This document shows, piece after piece, positions 6,848 through 10,000 of a DNA stretch of 10,000 nucleotides (its first letter is position 1; each line of letters opens with the position of its first letter). The notes beneath the pieces are model-generated. The model was not told the DNA's origin, ran no database searches, and saw only the letters and a list, made by a program, of their open reading frames with translations. Origin of the DNA: Kiritimatiellota bacterium (GTDB taxonomy: Bacteria; Verrucomicrobiota; Kiritimatiellia; JAAZAB01); NCBI GenBank assembly GCA_008636095.1, contig VSJD01000181.1:1-10000 (forward strand). The letters run 5' to 3'. Both the position numbers and the translations under genes were made by a program.

Positions 6848-8178
6848 CGGAAGGGAAATCAAAACTGGCGCTGTTAGGCGGGTCGAAGGCCGTAACTCAA
6901 CAGGAACGCGACATGTTCACATGGCCGATCCTCACCAAGGAAGAAGATAAGGCCGTGCTGGAAGTCCTGCATAACCGGTCCATGTCCGGCAGTGATGTGA
7001 CCATGGCGTTTGAGAAAGAATTTGCGGCCTGGCAGGGCGTGAAGTACGCAATGGGTTCTTCCTGCGGGACAGGGGCTTTACATTCCGCCATGTTTGGTTG
7101 CAAAGTGGGGGTGGGCGATGAAATCATTTGTCCGAGTTTGACCTATTGGGCATCCTGCCTGCAGGCCTTTTCGCTGGGCGCCACGGTCGTGTTCGCGGAA
7201 ATAGAGCCCCATTCCCTGTGCCTGGATCCCAAGGATATCGAGCACCGCATTACGCCGCGCACAAAGGCCATTGTGGTCGTTCATTATCTCGGTTATCCGG
7301 CGGACATGGACCCGATCATGGCCATTGCCCGCAAGCACAAGATCAAGGTCATCGAGGACGTATCACACGCGCATGGCGGCCTCTACAAGGGCCGGCGGGT
7401 CGGTACGATCGGCGATGTAGCCGGATATTCCCTGATGAGCGGAAAGTCGCTGGCTGCTGGCGAGGCGGGGATCCTGACGACCAATGATACGGAAATATAC
7501 GAGCGGGCGGTGGCTTTCGGGCTTTATGAGCGCAATAATGCCAATACCATGCAGACGGAAGCGCTCAAGCCGTTTGTCGGCTTACCCCTGGGCGGTTATA
7601 AGTACCGAATGCACCAGATGAGTTCCGCCGTGGGGCGCGTGCAATTGAAACATTACGATGCGCGCATAGCTGAGATCCAGAAGGCCATGAACCTGTTCTG
7701 GGACCTGCTGGAAGGGGTTCCCGGCATTAAGGCCCATCGCCCGCCGCAAAACTCCGGAAGCACGATGGGCGGCTGGTATGCTGCGCACGGACTGTATCAA
7801 TCGGAAGCGTTGGAAGGCCTGTCAATATTGCGGTTCACCGAAGCAGTTGCGGCGGAAGGCGCCGTTTGTTATGCAGGCTGTAACGCACCCCTGCATTTGC
7901 ATGCACTGTTCAATACCTGCGATGTCTACGGCCACGGCAAACCGACGCGCATCGCCAATACGGATCGCGATTTGCGCCAACCGAAGGGTTCACTGCCGGT
8001 GACGGAACAGATCAACAACCATGTGTATGGTATTCCCTGGTTTAAGCATTATCGTCCGAATTATATTAAACAGCAGGCGAACGCCTATAAGAAGGTGGCC
8101 CGCTATTACAAGGAACTGCTTGAAGGCGATACCGTCAAAGGTGTTGTTGAGGGTTCCTCACACCTCTCCCGGCGGTAA
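6844..8178 (+). CDS. DegT/DnrJ/EryC1/StrS-family PLP aminotransferase
   Basis: A 444-residue fold-type I PLP enzyme. SSCGTGALHSAMFGCKVGVGDEII is the cofactor-phosphate binding and N-terminal signature. VIEDVSHAHGG contains D172, the residue that contacts the pyridine nitrogen; the usual Gln two to three residues later is replaced by His. MSGKSLAAGEAGIL holds K201, the Schiff-base lysine. The family usually transaminates keto-sugars, using Glu or Gln as amino donor, for surface polysaccharides, antibiotics or cyclitols; some members are dehydratases or regulators. With the lysine present, an aminotransferase is likely, but the substrate is unknown. AAAGGA (6829-6834) precedes the ATG by 9 bases. 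The start overlaps the recN stop by 4 bases, implying translational coupling with an unrelated partner. No nucleotide-sugar genes are adjacent. At 444 residues it is longer than many sugar aminotransferases (about 370-400). Confidence 0.88.
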   Translation: MTEGKSKLALLGGSKAVTQQERDMFTWPILTKEEDKAVLEVLHNRSMSGSDVTMAFEKEFAAWQGVKYAMGSSCGTGALHSAMFGCKVGVGDEIICPSLTYWASCLQAFSLGATVVFAEIEPHSLCLDPKDIEHRITPRTKAIVVVHYLGYPADMDPIMAIARKHKIKVIEDVSHAHGGLYKGRRVGTIGDVAGYSLMSGKSLAAGEAGILTTNDTEIYERAVAFGLYERNNANTMQTEALKPFVGLPLGGYKYRMHQMSSAVGRVQLKHYDARIAEIQKAMNLFWDLLEGVPGIKAHRPPQNSGSTMGGWYAAHGLYQSEALEGLSILRFTEAVAAEGAVCYAGCNAPLHLHALFNTCDVYGHGKPTRIANTDRDLRQPKGSLPVTEQINNHVYGIPWFKHYRPNYIKQQANAYKKVARYYKELLEGDTVKGVVEGSSHLSRR

Positions 8179-8217
8179 AAGGCAAAGAGGTAAGCGCTTA
8201 GGGGTAAACGCAAAGAG
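8174..8217. repeat. Imperfect direct repeat and palindrome at the end of the aminotransferase gene
   Basis: GGTAAAAGGCAAAGAG (8174-8189) and GGTAAACGCAAAGAG (8203-8217) are imperfect direct copies. Between them is a perfect 10-bp palindrome TAAGCGCTTA (8191-8200). The first copy includes the aminotransferase stop codon (8176-8178). ACCTCT (8162-8167) also pairs with AGAGGT (8186-8191). It may be a small dispersed repeat; no function is evident. Confidence 0.35.
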
Positions 8218-8274
8218 CCGGAACCAGTTCACTATGCAATTATGACGTGACTAACTATGCGTATATCAGCTGAG

Positions 8275-8347
8275 GTAGCCGACGTAAAGTCGGCTCTACA
8301 TGGTTGGAATTCATCTAAAGGTAGAGCCGGTTTTATACCGGCTATGC
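8275..8347. repeat. Pair of covarying hairpin repeats at the convergent gene junction
   Basis: Two related units. The first has AGCCGAC (8277-8283), loop GTAAA and GTCGGCT (8289-8295). The second has AGCCGGT (8325-8331), loop TTTAT and ACCGGCT (8337-8343). Both stems are 7 bp with 5-base loops; the differing bases change in pairs, so the stem is kept. Flanking GTAG and CTAC sequences extend the stems, with a gap in the left arm of unit 1 and in the right arm of unit 2. The element abuts the stop of the minus-strand nitroreductase (8349-8351) and lies between convergent genes, so it may act as a bidirectional transcription barrier, though no T-run supports a classic terminator. Confidence 0.6.
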
Positions 8348-8348
8348 G

Positions 8349-8864
8349 TTACAACTTCCAGCGCTCGTGGCAGACGATCTGCTCTAACGGCAAGCGGCTC
8401 TTGGCGCGGAGCGTATCGGCCGGATAGCCCATTGTCAGCAATTCCACCACGCGTACCGGGGTTGGAATACCGAGAATAGTTTTGACCTGTTCCTCGTAAA
8501 ACGAACCCACCCAGCAGGTGCCCAGCCCCTCTTCCACGGCTTGAAGCGCCATGTGCTCCATGGCGATGGCCACGTCAATCGGATAGGCCAGGTGCCCACA
8601 GCGCATGACGTAATCCGAAATCACACTACAGCAGACGATAATAACGGGCGCTTCGCCGACGAAGGCCTGGTTGTTTGCCGCCACGCATAACTTCCTGCGT
8701 GTATCCGCGTCTTGGACGACGATAAACCGCCATTCCTGCATGTTCTTGGCTGAAGGCGCCAGCCGCGCGGCTTGCAGAATGGTTTCCAGTTTTTCCTTTT
8801 CCACGGGCCGTTTCTGGTACGAACGCACTGAATAGCGCTGTTGAATCTGTTTGAGCAATGCCAT
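8349..8864 (-). CDS. Nitroreductase family protein (FMN-dependent oxidoreductase)
   Basis: A 171-residue protein of the nitroreductase superfamily, FMN enzymes using NAD(P)H to reduce nitro groups, quinones or enones. RYSVRSY with R10, S12 and R14 is the N-terminal FMN-phosphate binding motif. LAPSAKNMQEWRFIVV (from about residue 35) matches the family APSxxNxQPWRF block, here with Glu replacing Pro. The middle GLGTCWVGSF (113-122) and the end MGYPAD plus RLPLEQIV are also typical. It is at the short end of the family (170-220 residues). The start is preceded by GGAAG 7 bases away on the minus strand and lies only 2 bases beyond the upstream gene's stop, so it is the second gene of a two-gene operon. 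The real substrate is unknown, as for most members. Upstream and downstream family subgroup cannot be told from sequence alone. Confidence 0.9.
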   Translation of the reverse strand: MALLKQIQQRYSVRSYQKRPVEKEKLETILQAARLAPSAKNMQEWRFIVVQDADTRRKLCVAANNQAFVGEAPVIIVCCSVISDYVMRCGHLAYPIDVAIAMEHMALQAVEEGLGTCWVGSFYEEQVKTILGIPTPVRVVELLTMGYPADTLRAKSRLPLEQIVCHERWKL

Positions 8865-8866
8865 GG

Positions 8867-9691
8867 TTAAACTTCCGCTAACAGTTTTTTGAGATAGGCG
8901 ACGGTTGCGGCAATGTCGCGGTTCTGCTGGTCTCCCGAAATCTCGCGCTCGATAATAAACTCGCCGGTGAATCCGATTTCGCCCAGGCGCCGCACGAACT
9001 CAGGGAAGCGGACACGCCCTTTGCCCACCTTGACTTCCTTTCCCAGTTGCATGGGATCGGTCGGATAAAGTCCATCCTTGGCATGGATGTTGCGGACGAA
9101 CGGGCCAAACACATCCAGGGCATCAATAGGGTTGCCTTTGCCGTAGAGAATCAGATTGGCCGGATCCAGGTTGATCCCCAGGTTTGGCAGACCCACGGCC
9201 TGGATCAAACGCAACAGGGTCACGGGTGTCTCCTGCCCGGTCTCAAACCAGAATTCCAGCCCCAGGTTTTTCAAATGGTCCGCGATATGCCGTACAGCTA
9301 CCACGATATCCTGAAAAGCCGGATCACATGCATTCTCCGGAATGAATCCCAAGTGCGTGATGACCGCTTTGACGCCCAGGGCTTTGGCAAAGAGACCCGC
9401 TTGCATTAGTTCCTGCATGCGCTGGTAGCGGTAGGCTGGCGGCACAAAGCCCAGCGTGGCAGGTCCTTCGGTAAAATTCCACGCGCTGGGCCCTGAGTAT
9501 CCGGACCAGAGGGACGTCATGTGAATGCCGCCGACTTCCGCTTCCCTGCGGACCTTTTTTGCCAGCATGTCGGTCCACAGGGTGGGGTCCCAACTGCACA
9601 GTTGACAGACATTCAAACCATGCTGTTTCATTTGCGCAAAACAGCTTCGATCCGCGTGCAGTGAAGCTAACACCCCGATTTTGTTGTTCAT
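8867..9691 (-). CDS. Sugar phosphate isomerase/epimerase-like TIM barrel protein
   Basis: A 274-residue protein of the xylose isomerase-like TIM barrel family (PF01261), which covers sugar and inosose isomerases, epimerases and dehydratases as well as endonuclease IV relatives. The expected divalent-metal ligands are visible: E150 in FWFETGQET, D176 in GINLDPANL, H203 in RNIHAKDG and E248 in FIIERE. H113 in ITHLGF is a further conserved barrel residue. The length is typical. No signal peptide is evident, so it is probably cytosolic. The ATG at 9691 is supported by AAGGA 6 bases upstream on the minus strand. It is the first gene of an operon with the nitroreductase. The family is often found in carbohydrate or cyclitol catabolism, but the substrate cannot be named. 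It is divergent from the U32-family gene. Confidence 0.87.
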   Translation of the reverse strand: MNNKIGVLASLHADRSCFAQMKQHGLNVCQLCSWDPTLWTDMLAKKVRREAEVGGIHMTSLWSGYSGPSAWNFTEGPATLGFVPPAYRYQRMQELMQAGLFAKALGVKAVITHLGFIPENACDPAFQDIVVAVRHIADHLKNLGLEFWFETGQETPVTLLRLIQAVGLPNLGINLDPANLILYGKGNPIDALDVFGPFVRNIHAKDGLYPTDPMQLGKEVKVGKGRVRFPEFVRRLGEIGFTGEFIIEREISGDQQNRDIAATVAYLKKLLAEV

Positions 9692-9746
9692 AATAATTCC
9701 TTGTTTTGATGCGTCTTTCTGATGGTTGTTGAAAATTGCCTTTCAC

Positions 9747-9771
9747 TGAGGCACACTCTTGTGCCATCTCA
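9747..9771. promoter_or_regulatory. Inverted repeat in the divergent intergenic region
   Basis: GGCACA (9750-9755), loop CTCT and TGTGCC (9760-9765) are perfectly complementary; TGAG (9747-9750) and CTCA (9768-9771) could extend the stem with a bulge. It sits in the roughly 110-base gap between the divergent TIM-barrel and U32 genes, where promoters for both must lie. It could be a regulator operator or a 5' UTR hairpin. No -10/-35 pair was convincingly placed. Confidence 0.3.
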
Positions 9772-9802
9772 CGAATAGCGTATTCATATCGAAATCAAGG
9801 CC

Positions 9803-10000
9803 ATGGTCAATCAGAAAATGCATTCGACACAACATCCGGTGGATACGCGGCCCCTCGAATTGCTGGCGCCCGCCGGTGGACTGGAAGCGGGCTATGCGGC
9901 CATCCATTACGGCGCCGACGCCATTTATCTCGGGTTGCCCCGGTTTTCCGCCCGGGCCGAGGCCGCGAATTTTTCGTTCGAAGATGTGGCCGCCATTACC
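9803..10000 (+). CDS. U32-family peptidase / prephenate-type hydroxylase, N-terminal part
   Basis: An open frame from ATG 9803 to the right edge (66 codons seen, no stop). The sequence ELLAPAGGLEAGYAAIHYGADAIYLGLPRFSARAEAANFSFEDV is the strongly conserved N-terminus of the U32 family. Members include RlhA and TrhP, which hydroxylate 23S rRNA or tRNA using prephenate, UbiU/UbiV for ubiquinone hydroxylation, and proteins annotated as collagenase-like proteases. Which one this is depends on the missing C-terminal part. The first ATG has only a weak AAGG; the ATG at 9818 is an alternative, and an in-frame TAG at 9776-9778 limits the start on the left. The ELLAPAG block begins about 19 residues in, so a short N-terminal extension is present either way. 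Confidence 0.85.
   Translation, partial: MVNQKMHSTQHPVDTRPLELLAPAGGLEAGYAAIHYGADAIYLGLPRFSARAEAANFSFEDVAAIT

Noticed and set aside
9324..9767. Minus-strand open frame overlapping the TIM-barrel gene start
   Set aside because: Different frame from the barrel gene with its intact metal ligands; the translation has no family features.

Overview
This window looks like chromosomal DNA of a bacterium, moderately GC-rich by eye. It carries housekeeping genes (ribosomal protein L28, RecN, an MTA-phosphorylase-type enzyme, a U32-family protein) beside less common metabolic genes. Genes sit on both strands and most are separated by short palindromic repeats. This style, with the DegT-type aminotransferase and the xylose-isomerase-like TIM barrel, would suit an uncultivated member of the Planctomycetota-Verrucomicrobiota-Kiritimatiellota/Lentisphaerota group. 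That placement is only an impression: there is no rRNA or other decisive marker gene here.

Layout: 1-381 is a gene-free, hairpin-rich stretch followed by rpmB (382-609). A 202-base gap holding a nested inverted repeat leads to a 345-residue metal-type permease with Cys and His clusters (812-1849). Next is a 582-residue protein with an N-terminal transglutaminase-like domain and a probable second, inactive copy at its C-terminus (1889-3637). A 273-base gap with palindromic and heptad repeats separates it from mtnP (3911-4699) and a small FmdB-type zinc ribbon (4717-4941), which lie 17 bases apart. A four-hairpin repeat fills most of the gap before recN (5126-6847). recN overlaps a DegT/DnrJ/EryC1-family aminotransferase (6844-8178) by 4 bases.

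After a convergent junction containing two covarying hairpins, the minus strand carries a nitroreductase (8349-8864) and, transcribed before it, a sugar phosphate isomerase/epimerase-like TIM barrel (8867-9691), two bases apart and probably one operon. A divergent gap of about 110 bases leads to the start of a U32-family gene that runs off the right edge (9803-10000).

The coding genes mostly belong to known families and I see no defence island, phage, transposase, CRISPR array or RNA gene. The most distinctive signals are the intergenic palindromes, where copies keep the stem-loop form while their bases differ, the two-domain transglutaminase-like protein with one apparently dead active site, and a possible structured leader before the metal permease. 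I do not see convincing evidence of a new multi-gene system.
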